Source of the DNA: Clostridium sp. AM49-4BH
Lineage (GTDB): Bacteria > Bacillota > Clostridia > Lachnospirales > Lachnospiraceae
Assembly (NCBI RefSeq): GCF_003478335.1
Contig: NZ_QUFB01000009.1
Span: 12,425-76,424 of the forward strand
Reading direction: 5' to 3'
Length of the DNA stretch: 64,000 bases
In this document: one piece after another, positions 38,194-47,538 of the stretch
Numbering within the stretch: the stretch's first letter is position 1
Layout of the letters: each line of letters starts with the position of its first letter
Position numbers and translations under genes: made by a program
Notes under the pieces: model-generated
What the model was told of the DNA's origin: nothing
Seen by the model: the letters and a program-made list of their open reading frames with translations, nothing else
The model's database searches: none

Positions 38194-38206
38194 GAATGAT
38201 CCTCAG
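38180..38206 (+). terminator. Hairpin spanning the gtrB-like stop codon
   Basis: CTGAGGATCATT (38180-38191) and AATGATCCTCAG (38195-38206) are perfect inverted copies around a three-base loop, with the TAA stop at the tip. There is no T-run, so it may protect mRNA ends between the convergent genes instead of acting as a classical terminator. Confidence 0.5.
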
Positions 38207-38313
38207 CGAATAGAATGGCGATCACGTCTGCTTAGCGGATAGAATGGCGATCACGTCTGCTTAGCGGATAGAATGGCGATCACGTCTGCTTAGCGGATAA
38301 AATTGCGATCGCG
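38205..38313. repeat. Tandem 29-bp repeats between convergent genes
   Basis: Three 29-base units start at 38205, 38234 and 38263, the last two identical, with a diverged partial unit at 38292-38313. The partial unit is the 3' end of the minus-strand gene (its RDRNFIR-stop codons), so the array looks like stepwise duplication of that gene end. No spacer pattern, so not CRISPR. Confidence 0.85.
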
Positions 38314-40137
38314 CCATAATGTAAAGGTTACACTGTCGACAAGACAGTGTTTCTTTTTGTTATAAACAATAACGTGCATTCCGCCGGCAGGAGAAGTCAG
38401 CTCCTGATTGTTCATTTTAATGCTGCAGTCAGCATCGATAGTATTGTACTTTCCCTGACTGAGCAATGAGAACTGTTTATCATCAATCGTGCAGTTATAA
38501 GAGAGCTTTTCCGTTCCGGTATTTGAGTATAGCGCTTTGCCATCATCAATTACGGCAAGGAATGACTGACGAAATGTCGGTGTTTTTGATATGCCGCATT
38601 TTTTGAGTATTTTTTTATCTGTGCGATTAAGAAACTGTGAACCATCATCGTGTACAGACAAAAATGCAGTGTATCCTTTTTTACGGATTGCCCGCAGGTA
38701 TTCGGTAAAGTCAGAGCATTTCGTGAAACGTCTTTCTGTATTTTTATAGATAAGATCAAAGCGTTCCTGCTTCACTGCTTTGACCGAATCTAATTTATAA
38801 TGTTCCGCAAAAACCCGATTAGTCCAAAAAGTCGGGAATTCTGACAGATCGCATAACATATATTGTGCAGAGTACTTGGTTGCCGGTTCTGGAGTGATGT
38901 ATGGAACAACAACCTGTTTCGCACCTTTGGCAACCTGAGTTTCTACATAATTGACGCGGTCAGTGGCTGATTTATAACTGGTTACGACATCATAGGCACC
39001 GTTTACACCTTGATAGAATGTAAATAGCAGCAATACTGTCATACCGGCACTGCGGGCAAAATGCAGCTCTTTGCGGTCGTAAGCCGTGCCTGCAAGTCCG
39101 ATGGAGCATGCAATTACCAACAATATTGTCACACCGAATGTAACACGGTCAGTTTGACGTCCCGGAGAAAGGATCAGTGCATATTCACAGGCAAATGCAG
39201 CTAATCCGAAGAGAATCTCAGAGTAAATAAGCTCTTTTGCTTTCTTTTGATAAATATGCAGTATGATAAAGAAAGCAAGTAACAAGATGAGAACGATCTG
39301 TTTTGTAAATAAAAACTTTGTTGCGTTAGCAAATCGCTCCGCAATGATCAATAAAGGGTTTCGGTCATCGACAACACTCATCGCATATTGCGGGTCATTC
39401 ATTCGAACGGAATGACCGGGCGAAAAGATTAATAATGCATAACCAATCAGCGTACCGATCAGACCTTCAAACATCCATGCTTTTAATTTGGTCTTGGTAA
39501 AAAGAGCATAGACAATCCATCCAAGCATGATCATGATCAATGCACCGGAAGTGTTTTCACTGCTCCAACCGGCAACAACGGCTAATAGTATAAGCGGGAT
39601 CTGTTGATACCAATGTTGACATGTGTTTTGACCATGAATAAAATACAGGCTGTACGGTAATAGCAAAGTGATGATCCAGACAGCCCCCCACATATAGTTG
39701 CATGTACCGACAAGCCATAGACATGTCTGTCCGATCACATCAACAAAAAGCCAAATGCTGCAGGGAATAAATAAGTAAGTCAGTGCGGAAATGTTTTTGG
39801 AAACTCGTGTATGTTTTGTTCCGTTAGCATGCAGATAAATGCAGTACGTAAGCCACAAAAACATTCCTGTATTTATAACGTCAAATAGTATTTTGTTTTG
39901 AGAGAGAAATACGCGTGCCAAAAAATGAGCGACAGAGCGTCCGTTCATATTCATGTATTGCATATATTCCTTGTGAAGCATATCAAGCAGAGATTTGCCA
40001 CCCATATAAGTATAGTCATCAGCAACGTACGGGGTGAAAAGGTTAAAGCCCAAAAATACGAGCCCTGTTATAATAAACAGTATAATAAATGAATGATCCA
40101 GCAGGAAAATCGACAGTTGCTGCCACTTTTTTTTCAT
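38290..40137 (-). CDS. DUF6056-like polytopic membrane protein
   Basis: 615 residues. About 11-12 hydrophobic helices fill the first 400 residues, including FNLFTPYVADDYTYMGG near the N-terminus (the Asp-Asp after the first helix is typical of GT-C-type enzymes), then a soluble C-terminal ~200 residues (FDLIYKNTERRFTKC and beyond). It resembles the DUF6056/GtrC-like group that decorates surface glycans from lipid-linked sugars. It is the only major minus-strand gene, convergent with the GtrAB pair whose product it may use. Confidence 0.65.
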   Translation of the reverse strand: MKKKWQQLSIFLLDHSFIILFIITGLVFLGFNLFTPYVADDYTYMGGKSLLDMLHKEYMQYMNMNGRSVAHFLARVFLSQNKILFDVINTGMFLWLTYCIYLHANGTKHTRVSKNISALTYLFIPCSIWLFVDVIGQTCLWLVGTCNYMWGAVWIITLLLPYSLYFIHGQNTCQHWYQQIPLILLAVVAGWSSENTSGALIMIMLGWIVYALFTKTKLKAWMFEGLIGTLIGYALLIFSPGHSVRMNDPQYAMSVVDDRNPLLIIAERFANATKFLFTKQIVLILLLAFFIILHIYQKKAKELIYSEILFGLAAFACEYALILSPGRQTDRVTFGVTILLVIACSIGLAGTAYDRKELHFARSAGMTVLLLFTFYQGVNGAYDVVTSYKSATDRVNYVETQVAKGAKQVVVPYITPEPATKYSAQYMLCDLSEFPTFWTNRVFAEHYKLDSVKAVKQERFDLIYKNTERRFTKCSDFTEYLRAIRKKGYTAFLSVHDDGSQFLNRTDKKILKKCGISKTPTFRQSFLAVIDDGKALYSNTGTEKLSYNCTIDDKQFSLLSQGKYNTIDADCSIKMNNQELTSPAGGMHVIVYNKKKHCLVDSVTFTLWRDRNFIR

Positions 40138-40170
40138 AATCGTTATCTCCTTAGCAATATTAATTATGCG

Positions 40171-40193
40171 TTATGCGCAGAAAGCGTGCGCAA
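40171..40193 (+). repeat. Dispersed repeat, copy 2 (TTATGCGCAGAAA type)
   Basis: TTATGCGCAGAAAGCGTGCG followed by CAA is close to the copy at 21415-21437. It sits in the leader of the minus-strand DUF6056-like gene, between its promoter and start codon. Confidence 0.6.
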
Positions 40194-40226
40194 ATATATG
40201 ATTAAATATGAATACACACTTCGATA

Positions 40227-40255
40227 ATGGTAGCAGAATGCAAATATTATGTCAA
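40227..40255 (-). promoter_or_regulatory. Minus-strand sigma-A type promoter for the DUF6056-like gene
   Basis: On the minus strand a consensus TTGACA (plus 40250-40255) and TACCAT (plus 40227-40232) are separated by 17 bases. Transcription would begin about 80 bases before the start codon. Confidence 0.6.
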
Positions 40256-40300
40256 ATATAGATAGAGATTACGTCGGCGTTCATTCAAATATCATAATAG

Positions 40301-40344
40301 GCGTATCGTTGAAAAAAAGGGATGAATATGTTAACATGATACGC
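40301..40344 (+). promoter_or_regulatory. Plus-strand promoter bracketed by a 7-bp inverted repeat
   Basis: TTGAAA (40309-40314) and TAACAT (40332-40337) are 17 bases apart. GCGTATC at 40301-40307 and GATACGC at 40338-40344 are perfect inverted copies flanking the promoter on both sides, which may be an operator for a regulator bridging it. It drives the GT-C-like gene. Confidence 0.5.
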
Positions 40345-40417
40345 AGATTATATGAGGACACGATCATTATAAAAATGCAGAGAACTTAATAAGTGTTATA
40401 AAAGAATGGAGAACGCG

Positions 40418-41908
40418 ATGCATCATGTAGAGAAACTATGTAATATTTTATATGTGTTATTATTTGGAATCCTGTTAATTGTAGTAATGGGGTCTATGTT
40501 TACGTGGTCTTTTCGCATGGTATGGATCCTTCCAATATTTGTAGCATTGTTTATTATATATATTACGAAAAAGAAGAGAATATTGAAAGAAGAATGGTGT
40601 TCGGTGCTTTGGTATATTGTATATGGGGCGTGTTTGGTGTTTTTGATCGCGTTTTCCTTTTTGTGTGAAGTGGCACCATCTTGGGATTGGGGGCAGGTGC
40701 TGAAATCGGCATCAGAGTATGTGTTGAAAGGGACGTTAGATGCAAAAGAATATTATGCACGTTATACCAATAATCAACTTTGCCTGATCTGTATGGTGAC
40801 GTTATTTCAATGGATTCGTATTGTTCTGCCGGATGCCAACTTTGTTGATTTTCAGGAAATATCCATTGTGATCAGTTGTATATTTGTATGGCTATCGATC
40901 GGGATGATCTATCTGATAGCTAAGAAAGTGTGGGGAAAACGCAGAGCGTGCATCGCAGGAATGCTGGCGGCCGGCTGTCTGCCGTTATATATGTACGCAC
41001 AGTTTTTATATACAGATACGCCGGGGATGTTGTTACTGACGATACAGTTATATCTGGGAATCTGTATTTATAAAAGTCATCGTTTTTATCGGAAACTATG
41101 GCTAGGCATCTTACTTGGTATTGTGGCAGGGGTTACCTATCATATCAAAGTTATTCCGTTTATTGTTTTTTTAGCCATAGTGATCGCATTATTTTTACAG
41201 AAAGAGCGCTGGTATCAGAAATGTATACTGCTATTAATGATGAGCCTGACGTTGGGTGGCGTGATTCAATGCATTGGAGTGTATTCAGATCAATATGCAG
41301 AGGACTGTTTTGGAATTACAGATGCAATAAAAGATGAGTGGGAGTACCCATTGACGCACTGGATCATGATGGGATTAAACGAAAAAAGCGATGGTGGCTA
41401 TATGCAGGAAGATGTTGCATATACGGCGACCTTTGAGACAAAAAAAGAACGCACGGAGGAAAATGTCCGCGTTATACTTGCAAGACTTCGCTGTTTTGGT
41501 GCAGCTGATTACATACATTTTATCTTTTTCGATAAAATGCCTCGCACCTGGGGGGACAGTTGTTTTGCAGGGGATGACTATTTGTTCCGTATGCCGTATT
41601 TGCCGGAGTGTCCTTTGGTACAGCTTATGAAATGGAATGGAACGTCACACTCGTATTGCCTGATCTATACATGGACCTATTATGTGATCTTGTTTTTTGG
41701 TATTGTATTGTCAGGGTTATTGGCATTGGGACACCGGGGCAGGCAGGATGCGATGATGATCGGCAGGATCGCGATGATCGGTATTGCCTTGTTTCAGATA
41801 TTGTGGGAATGTAACAGCCGCTATGTGATCACATTTTTGCCGATGATGATATTAATGGCATTTGATGGCTATTTTACTTGTAAACAACGCCTCACACAGG
41901 CAGATTGA
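40418..41908 (+). CDS. GT-C-type membrane glycosyltransferase (ArnT/GT39-like)
   Basis: About 496 residues with around ten hydrophobic helices. After the first helices comes APSWDWGQVLKSASEYVLKG and YYARYTNNQLCLI, the first extracytoplasmic loop with acidic residues expected of GT-C enzymes; YTDTPGMLLLTIQLYLGI lies further on. The start at 40418 is set by GGAGAACGCG. It probably transfers a sugar from a polyprenyl-phosphate donor outside the membrane. Confidence 0.75.
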   Translation: MHHVEKLCNILYVLLFGILLIVVMGSMFTWSFRMVWILPIFVALFIIYITKKKRILKEEWCSVLWYIVYGACLVFLIAFSFLCEVAPSWDWGQVLKSASEYVLKGTLDAKEYYARYTNNQLCLICMVTLFQWIRIVLPDANFVDFQEISIVISCIFVWLSIGMIYLIAKKVWGKRRACIAGMLAAGCLPLYMYAQFLYTDTPGMLLLTIQLYLGICIYKSHRFYRKLWLGILLGIVAGVTYHIKVIPFIVFLAIVIALFLQKERWYQKCILLLMMSLTLGGVIQCIGVYSDQYAEDCFGITDAIKDEWEYPLTHWIMMGLNEKSDGGYMQEDVAYTATFETKKERTEENVRVILARLRCFGAADYIHFIFFDKMPRTWGDSCFAGDDYLFRMPYLPECPLVQLMKWNGTSHSYCLIYTWTYYVILFFGIVLSGLLALGHRGRQDAMMIGRIAMIGIALFQILWECNSRYVITFLPMMILMAFDGYFTCKQRLTQAD

Positions 41909-41980
41909 CTTGACAGGTGAAATATGATACCCTCAAATTGGGCGTTTGCCCTAAGAAGTTAATGGAGGACTACTACTATT

Positions 41981-43144
41981 ATGAAGATAGGAATTATTTC
42001 GATCAATGCGCATACAAAAGTATTAAATTTTGCGTCACCGCTGCATTCTTATGCATTTCAGCAGTTTTTGAAAATGCATGGATATGACAGTGTGATCATT
42101 GATTATAAACCAAACTATTATGGACAATATAATCCGAGACACCCACTGTTTTACCAGTTGTCTCATCCGATGAAAAATAAAAAGAAACAGCGTGCAGCAT
42201 TGAAAAAATGGCTTAAGCTGTTTATTCCGCGTCAGATCCGTTTTGATAAATTTCAGCGTTTTATCGACAAGTATTATATTACAACGGACGAGTGCTACAA
42301 CGAGAATACACTCGATACAAACGATCTGGGACTGGACTGTTATATCTGTGCGACAGATGTTATTTGGAAATGTAATAAGAAAGCCGGATTTGACAGAGGA
42401 TTTTTCTTAGCCTGCGATTCGATGAAAGGCAAATACAAGATTGCATATGCGGCTAGCCGTGGTCCGGTAGTAGAGCTGGAAGAGGACAAGCGTAAAACCT
42501 TTATTGAGTACATTTCACAGTTTCAAAATATATCGATCCGCGAGAAAAGTTTTGGGGAGTATATTAAGCGGATTTCCGGTATCGAGACAACGCATGTGTT
42601 AGATCCGGTATTGCTTCATGACAAGAGCTTTTATGAGCCGATCATTCAGCGGCCGAAGAGAAAGAAAGGCTATGTACTGCTCTATGTTGTCATGGAAAGT
42701 GCGATCCCATTGATCGAGCTTGCGGTCGATTTTGCCAAAGAGCATGATCTGGAAGTGATCGAACTTAGCGAGAATCTGGCAGATGCCAAAATTCCGGCAG
42801 GAACACGGCATAAAGTAGTTTATGATATTGGTATCGAGGAGTGGCTTGGTTATATGGATGAAGCAGAGTATATTTTCACCAATTCTTTCCATGCAACCTG
42901 TTTCTCCATCTTATTCCACAAGCAGTTTTTTGTCGGAAAGCGTAACGGCGACAAAATTTTGTCTGTCATGGAAATGTTTGGACTTTCGGATCGTCGTATT
43001 GAAGACTGTTTTGATGGACATAAGTGCATTGCCGACAATATTGATTTTGCGCCGGTGGAAGAGCTGCGCAAAGGCTATGTAGAGAGTTCTACGAAGTTTA
43101 TTTTGGATGCACTGAAGCAGGCAGAACAGAGTCTGGAGGGATAA
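41981..43144 (+). CDS. Polysaccharide pyruvyl transferase family protein
   Basis: 387 residues. FASPLHSYAFQQFLKMHGYD at the N-terminus, CYICATDVIWKCN in the middle and a late FTNSFHATCFSILFHKQFFV, with the conserved NSFH segment, are typical of PS_pyruv_trans proteins. These add pyruvate ketals to surface polysaccharides, giving them negative charge. RBS is GGAGGAC. Confidence 0.9.
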   Translation: MKIGIISINAHTKVLNFASPLHSYAFQQFLKMHGYDSVIIDYKPNYYGQYNPRHPLFYQLSHPMKNKKKQRAALKKWLKLFIPRQIRFDKFQRFIDKYYITTDECYNENTLDTNDLGLDCYICATDVIWKCNKKAGFDRGFFLACDSMKGKYKIAYAASRGPVVELEEDKRKTFIEYISQFQNISIREKSFGEYIKRISGIETTHVLDPVLLHDKSFYEPIIQRPKRKKGYVLLYVVMESAIPLIELAVDFAKEHDLEVIELSENLADAKIPAGTRHKVVYDIGIEEWLGYMDEAEYIFTNSFHATCFSILFHKQFFVGKRNGDKILSVMEMFGLSDRRIEDCFDGHKCIADNIDFAPVEELRKGYVESSTKFILDALKQAEQSLEG

Positions 43145-43145
43145 T

Positions 43146-44015
43146 ATGTGGATTGCAGACCGTTGGAAAGATTATGAAGTTATTGATACTTCAAATGGAG
43201 AGAAGCTGGAGCGCTGGGGTGATTATATTTTAGTGCGTCCGGATCCACAGGTTATTTGGAATACGCCACATAAAGAGCCGCGTTGGAAGCAAAAGAATGG
43301 ACATTATCATCGCAGCAATCGTGGCGGCGGTGAATGGGAGTTCTTTGATCTCCCGAAGACATGGAAGATCCATTATGGAGAACTTGCGTTTCATTTGCAG
43401 CCATTTCAGTTTAAGCACACGGGGCTTTTTCCGGAGCAGGCAGTGAACTGGGATTGGTTTGGTGACAAGATCCGTCAGGCCAACAGACCGATCAAGGTAT
43501 TAAATTTATTTGCTTATACAGGTGGAGCAACGCTTGCAGCAGCGGCAGCAGGAGCTTCTGTGACACATGTGGATGCGTCCAAAGGAATGGTCGCTTGGGC
43601 TAAGGACAACGCAGCACTGTCCGGTTTATCGGACAAGCCGATCCGCTGGCTGGTAGATGACTGCGTGAAATTTGTGGAGCGTGAGATCCGCCGTGGCAAT
43701 CATTACGATGGAATTATTATGGATCCGCCTTCTTATGGAAGAGGGCCTAAGGGCGAGATATGGAAGATCGAAGAAAAGATTTTTCCATTTGTGAAATTGT
43801 GTACAAAAGTGTTAAGTAAGGATCCGTTGTTTTTCCTGATCAATTCCTATACGACCGGATTACAGCCGGCGGTATTGTCTTATATGATGAATACTGCGCT
43901 GGTACCAAAGTTTGGTGGTCATGTGGATGCACAGGAGATCGGATTGCCGGTAAGCAGCAATGGGCTGGTATTGCCGTGTGGTGCTTCCGGACGTTGGGAG
44001 AGGAGTAAGTCCTAA
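43146..44015 (+). CDS. Class I SAM-dependent methyltransferase (RlmI-like rRNA type)
   Basis: 289 residues. LNLFAYTGGATLAAAAAGA is motif I, THVDASKGMVAWAKDNA motif II, and DGIIMDPPSYGRGPKGEIW the motif IV found in rRNA cytosine methyltransferases such as RlmI. The N-terminal ~100 residues are aromatic-rich with no clear PUA domain. It begins 1 base after the previous stop. Target unknown. Confidence 0.85.
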   Translation: MWIADRWKDYEVIDTSNGEKLERWGDYILVRPDPQVIWNTPHKEPRWKQKNGHYHRSNRGGGEWEFFDLPKTWKIHYGELAFHLQPFQFKHTGLFPEQAVNWDWFGDKIRQANRPIKVLNLFAYTGGATLAAAAAGASVTHVDASKGMVAWAKDNAALSGLSDKPIRWLVDDCVKFVEREIRRGNHYDGIIMDPPSYGRGPKGEIWKIEEKIFPFVKLCTKVLSKDPLFFLINSYTTGLQPAVLSYMMNTALVPKFGGHVDAQEIGLPVSSNGLVLPCGASGRWERSKS

Positions 44016-44893
44016 TGAAGGGCGATAAGCGCAGAATCAAGAAAATAGTCACGGGCCTTGTGATCTTGGTACTGCTTGGGATCACGTTATCCGGTGTGCG
44101 GATCCGTTCGGTTGGTCAGTACAAACAAGAGCAGAAGCAGTTAGCAAATGATCTGTTTGCTACGCCGGATAAGACGCAGACAGACAACGGCACTGTATCA
44201 GAGACGGAGCCACCGGACGAGGTCGGTGCATCTGAGGCACCGGGAAGAACGTCAACGTCAGAACCGGGGAAACAGACGACAAAGCCTAAAACGGTGAAGG
44301 AATCGCCGCAACGTACGCCGGGGACGGATAACACCGCTTCGCCACAGCCTTCTGCGAAACAAAAACCGTCTGTAAAGAGGACGACAAAGCCGTTGAAGGC
44401 ACGGAAAGCGACCGGGAAGCCGTCGACCAAAACGAAGCGGTCATCGTCGGTACCGAAAGCAACGAAGAAGCCATCCGCTGCGCAGAAAGCGACAGCAAAA
44501 CCTGCAGCACTTACCTGTACGATAACGATCCGCTGTGACAGTTTACGGAAGCATTGGGATTCGTTATCGGATAAAGTAAAGGCCAAGATGCCGGAGAACG
44601 GTCTGTTTCTTAAGAAGACAACGGTAAATATCACGGCATCCGATACGGTATATTCGATCTTACAGAAGGTGTGCAAGGCGAAAAATATTGCGCTTGATGC
44701 AGAGTATAGTACGATGTTTTCGACAGAGTATATTCGGGGCATCGGATATTTATATGAAAAGGAAGCCGGCGATATGAGTGGCTGGCTGTACCGGGTAAAT
44801 GGCAAGCTGCCTAATTATGGGGCTTCCAATTATTCAGTCAAAGCTGGAGATCATATCGAATGGCTGTATACTTGTACCGGAAAGGTCGAGTAG
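44015..44893 (+). CDS. Membrane-anchored DUF4430 (transcobalamin-like) domain protein
   Basis: 292 residues: an N-terminal membrane anchor (IVTGLVILVLLGITLSGV), a long Thr/Lys/Pro/Ser linker of about 110 residues crossing the wall, then a DUF4430 domain (residues ~185-290) with GDMSGWLYRVNGKLPNYGAS and a final AGDHIEWLYT. DUF4430 resembles the C-terminal domain of animal transcobalamin, and neighbouring ECF transporter genes suggest it presents corrinoid to the transporter; that is inference. It overlaps the methyltransferase stop by one base (TAATG). Confidence 0.85.
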   Translation: MKGDKRRIKKIVTGLVILVLLGITLSGVRIRSVGQYKQEQKQLANDLFATPDKTQTDNGTVSETEPPDEVGASEAPGRTSTSEPGKQTTKPKTVKESPQRTPGTDNTASPQPSAKQKPSVKRTTKPLKARKATGKPSTKTKRSSSVPKATKKPSAAQKATAKPAALTCTITIRCDSLRKHWDSLSDKVKAKMPENGLFLKKTTVNITASDTVYSILQKVCKAKNIALDAEYSTMFSTEYIRGIGYLYEKEAGDMSGWLYRVNGKLPNYGASNYSVKAGDHIEWLYTCTGKVE

Positions 44894-44926
44894 GAAATAG
44901 GAAAGAGAATGTAGTAAGGAGGAAGA

Positions 44927-45886
44927 ATGCAAAGGTCAGCGTTTGAATCATTTCATCCGTGGGTGATATTTGGATATTTGGCAGCAGTACTTGCTGTGAC
45001 AATGTCTACAATGCATCCTGTAATGATCGTGACGTCCTTTGTGATCTCCTTAGTATATTCTCTTTTTTTGTGCGGGCGCGTCGTGTGGAAGAGAAGTGTA
45101 ATGACCGGACTGGGTGTGGCAGTGTTTACTATGGGAATCCTGCCGCTATTTCGACATAACGGTGCAACGCCATTGTTTTACATCAACGACATGGCAGTGA
45201 CTCGGGAAAACATTTTGTTTGGCGGAATGATGACATTGCTGTTGCTGGCGGTACTACAATGGTTTTATGTATGGAATGAACTCTTTGGGGCAGAGAAGAT
45301 CATGTATCTGATCGGGCGTTTTTTCCCAGCTGTTTCACTGGTGATCACGATGACACTTCGATATCTGCCGTTATTGGAGCGCAGAATGGATCAGATTCGT
45401 GCCGGGGAACGCGGGATGGGATCCGGGAGCAGTGTGCTTCGGCGGCTCTCGGTGCTTTTGTCGTGGTCGTTAGAGGATTCGATAGAGACATCGACAGCGA
45501 TGGAAACGAGAGGCTATGGGATCGGCAGGAGATCTTCGTTTCATTTGTTTCACTTTCGGAAGCGGGATGCAGTCATGCTCGTGGTTTTTACAGGTCTTAC
45601 GGCTGTTATTATCGGCCAGTTTCTTCGTCAGAAAGCATCCTGCCAGTATTATCCGGTGATCCGATATGCACCGCTTGGTCAGATGTATTTGCTGCCGGCT
45701 GGTTTTGGATTGCTGGCAATGCTGCCACTTGTATATGATGTGTGGCAGTGGATGGTTCGTTCTTTGGAGGAGCGAAAGCAGGGGAATACGGATGCTCACA
45801 TAGCGATGGCGCAGTATTTAGAGCAGACCTATGGTGTTCCTTATCATGAACGAAAAGCAAGGGAAACGAGAGAAGGTGAGATGTGA
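44927..45886 (+). CDS. ecfT: ECF transporter transmembrane component
   Basis: 319 residues with about five or six helices. The coupling-helix motifs are RMDQIRAGERGMG and TAMETRGYG, the Arg-Gly pairs that contact the ATPases. It overlaps the ATPase gene by one base (ATGTGATG), so the ATPase follows in coupled translation. Confidence 0.93.
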   Translation: MQRSAFESFHPWVIFGYLAAVLAVTMSTMHPVMIVTSFVISLVYSLFLCGRVVWKRSVMTGLGVAVFTMGILPLFRHNGATPLFYINDMAVTRENILFGGMMTLLLLAVLQWFYVWNELFGAEKIMYLIGRFFPAVSLVITMTLRYLPLLERRMDQIRAGERGMGSGSSVLRRLSVLLSWSLEDSIETSTAMETRGYGIGRRSSFHLFHFRKRDAVMLVVFTGLTAVIIGQFLRQKASCQYYPVIRYAPLGQMYLLPAGFGLLAMLPLVYDVWQWMVRSLEERKQGNTDAHIAMAQYLEQTYGVPYHERKARETREGEM

Positions 45887-47538
45887 TGGCAGTTATGGAG
45901 TTTGCAAATGTGTCGTTTCGATATCCGACAAGTAAAGAACAGGTACTTAAGGAGGTATCTTTTCAGGTGCAAAAGGGCGAATTTATTGTTCTTTGCGGGG
46001 CATCCGGCAGCGGTAAGACGACCTTGTTAAAACATATGATCAAAAGCCAAATACCGATAGGGATTGGGAGCGGATCGATGTATTTTGCGGGGGCTGATAT
46101 TGAAACGATGGATGACCGGGTCGCGGCATCGCAGATCGCCTATGTCGGCCAGGATCCGGAACACAATATGGTGACAGATTATATATGGCAGGAACTTGCT
46201 TTCGGATTGGAGAGTCTGGGGATGAGTGTTCCACAGATGCGGAGACGGACTGCGGAGATGGCGGAATATTTCGGGTTAGAATCGCTATTTCGGAAGCGTA
46301 CGGCAGCCTTGTCAGGTGGACAGAAGCAGTTGGTGCAGTTAGCGGCAGCAATGGTCGTACAGCCGAAGCTGTTAGTGTTAGATGAGCCGACCTCACAGCT
46401 TGATCCCATGGAAGCAGGACGTTTTTTGGATACATTAGCCAAGCTGCACGAAGAATTTGGGGTGACCATATTTTTATCGGAACAGCGGTTAGACGGTGTT
46501 TTGCCGATAGCGGACCGCATTTTCGTGATGGAGGACGGTACAGTGACAGATACCACACCACGTAGAGTAGGGCATTTTCTGAAAGAACGTCATGATCCGG
46601 TTTATGCGGCGTTGCCAACAGCGGCTAAAACAGCACTATGTTGTGGGGAGTCTGGGGACTTGCCGCTTACTGTGCGGGAGGGAAAAGTATGGCTGCGAGA
46701 CTATTTGAAAGCGCATTCCGAAGTAAGCTTGGAGACAACTGTAGAAAGAATAACAAAAATGGCATCGGAAATATCTGTTTCGGAGTATTTCGGTAACGCG
46801 GACATCGAGAAGCCGGATATACAACGGGAAGACAGAACGACGATCCTTCATGCAAGTCAGGTGTCGTATGGATATGAAAAGGGAAAGCCGGTTCTCCGTG
46901 ACTTTGACTGGAAGCTGCCAAGGGGCAGTATCTATTGCATTATGGGCAGCAACGGCTCCGGCAAGAGCACAGCACTCAAAGTGATGGCCGGCATATATAA
47001 GCCACAGCGGGGCAGGGTGATCACAAAGGCGAAATGTACGTATCTGCCGCAAAATCCAAAAGCAGTCTTTTCGGAGACAACGGTAGAAGAGGAACTGACA
47101 GAGTTTTTGTACCGCAGAGGTAGCAGAGAAGCAGAAGTTATCGAGACTGTAGAGAAAATGTTACGTTTTGTGGAACTTTGTGAGGTGCGGCAGAGACATC
47201 CTTATGACTTGAGTGGTGGTCAAATGCAGAGGCTTGCGGTTGCGAAGGCACTGCTTACCAAACCGGAGATCTTATTACTGGATGAGCCGACGAAGGGATT
47301 GGATGCTGCCTTAAAGGAGAAATTGGGGCAGTATATTCAAAAAATTGTGGCAACCGGAGTGACAGTCGTGATCGTGTCGCATGATGTAGAATTTTGTGCA
47401 GATTATGCTACAGACTGTGCTTTATTATTTGATGGGAACTTGATCGGAGCGGATGCTGCCAACAGTTTTTTTGCGGACAATTATTTTTATACGCCTGCCG
47501 TACAACGGTTGTTTGCCAACGAAAAGGAGGATGCGTGA
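45886..47538 (+). CDS. ECF transporter ATPase, two fused ABC domains
   Basis: 550 residues carrying both ATPases of an ECF module. First domain: Walker A GASGSGKTTLL, signature LSGGQKQLVQLA, Walker B LLVLDEPTSQLDP. Second domain from about residue 320: GSNGSGKSTALKV, LSGGQMQRLAV, ILLLDEPTKGLD. Fused EcfA1-EcfA2 proteins are typical of dedicated (group I) ECF systems with one substrate. The start at 45886 uses the ATG overlapping the ecfT stop. Confidence 0.94.
   Translation: MAVMEFANVSFRYPTSKEQVLKEVSFQVQKGEFIVLCGASGSGKTTLLKHMIKSQIPIGIGSGSMYFAGADIETMDDRVAASQIAYVGQDPEHNMVTDYIWQELAFGLESLGMSVPQMRRRTAEMAEYFGLESLFRKRTAALSGGQKQLVQLAAAMVVQPKLLVLDEPTSQLDPMEAGRFLDTLAKLHEEFGVTIFLSEQRLDGVLPIADRIFVMEDGTVTDTTPRRVGHFLKERHDPVYAALPTAAKTALCCGESGDLPLTVREGKVWLRDYLKAHSEVSLETTVERITKMASEISVSEYFGNADIEKPDIQREDRTTILHASQVSYGYEKGKPVLRDFDWKLPRGSIYCIMGSNGSGKSTALKVMAGIYKPQRGRVITKAKCTYLPQNPKAVFSETTVEEELTEFLYRRGSREAEVIETVEKMLRFVELCEVRQRHPYDLSGGQMQRLAVAKALLTKPEILLLDEPTKGLDAALKEKLGQYIQKIVATGVTVVIVSHDVEFCADYATDCALLFDGNLIGADAANSFFADNYFYTPAVQRLFANEKEDA

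Noticed and set aside
38205-38313. CRISPR array
   Set aside because: Units are directly adjacent with no spacers and derive from a gene end.
44116-44805. 229-codon minus-strand frame opposite the DUF4430 gene
   Set aside because: Arises from the Thr/Lys/Pro-rich linker; low-complexity shadow.
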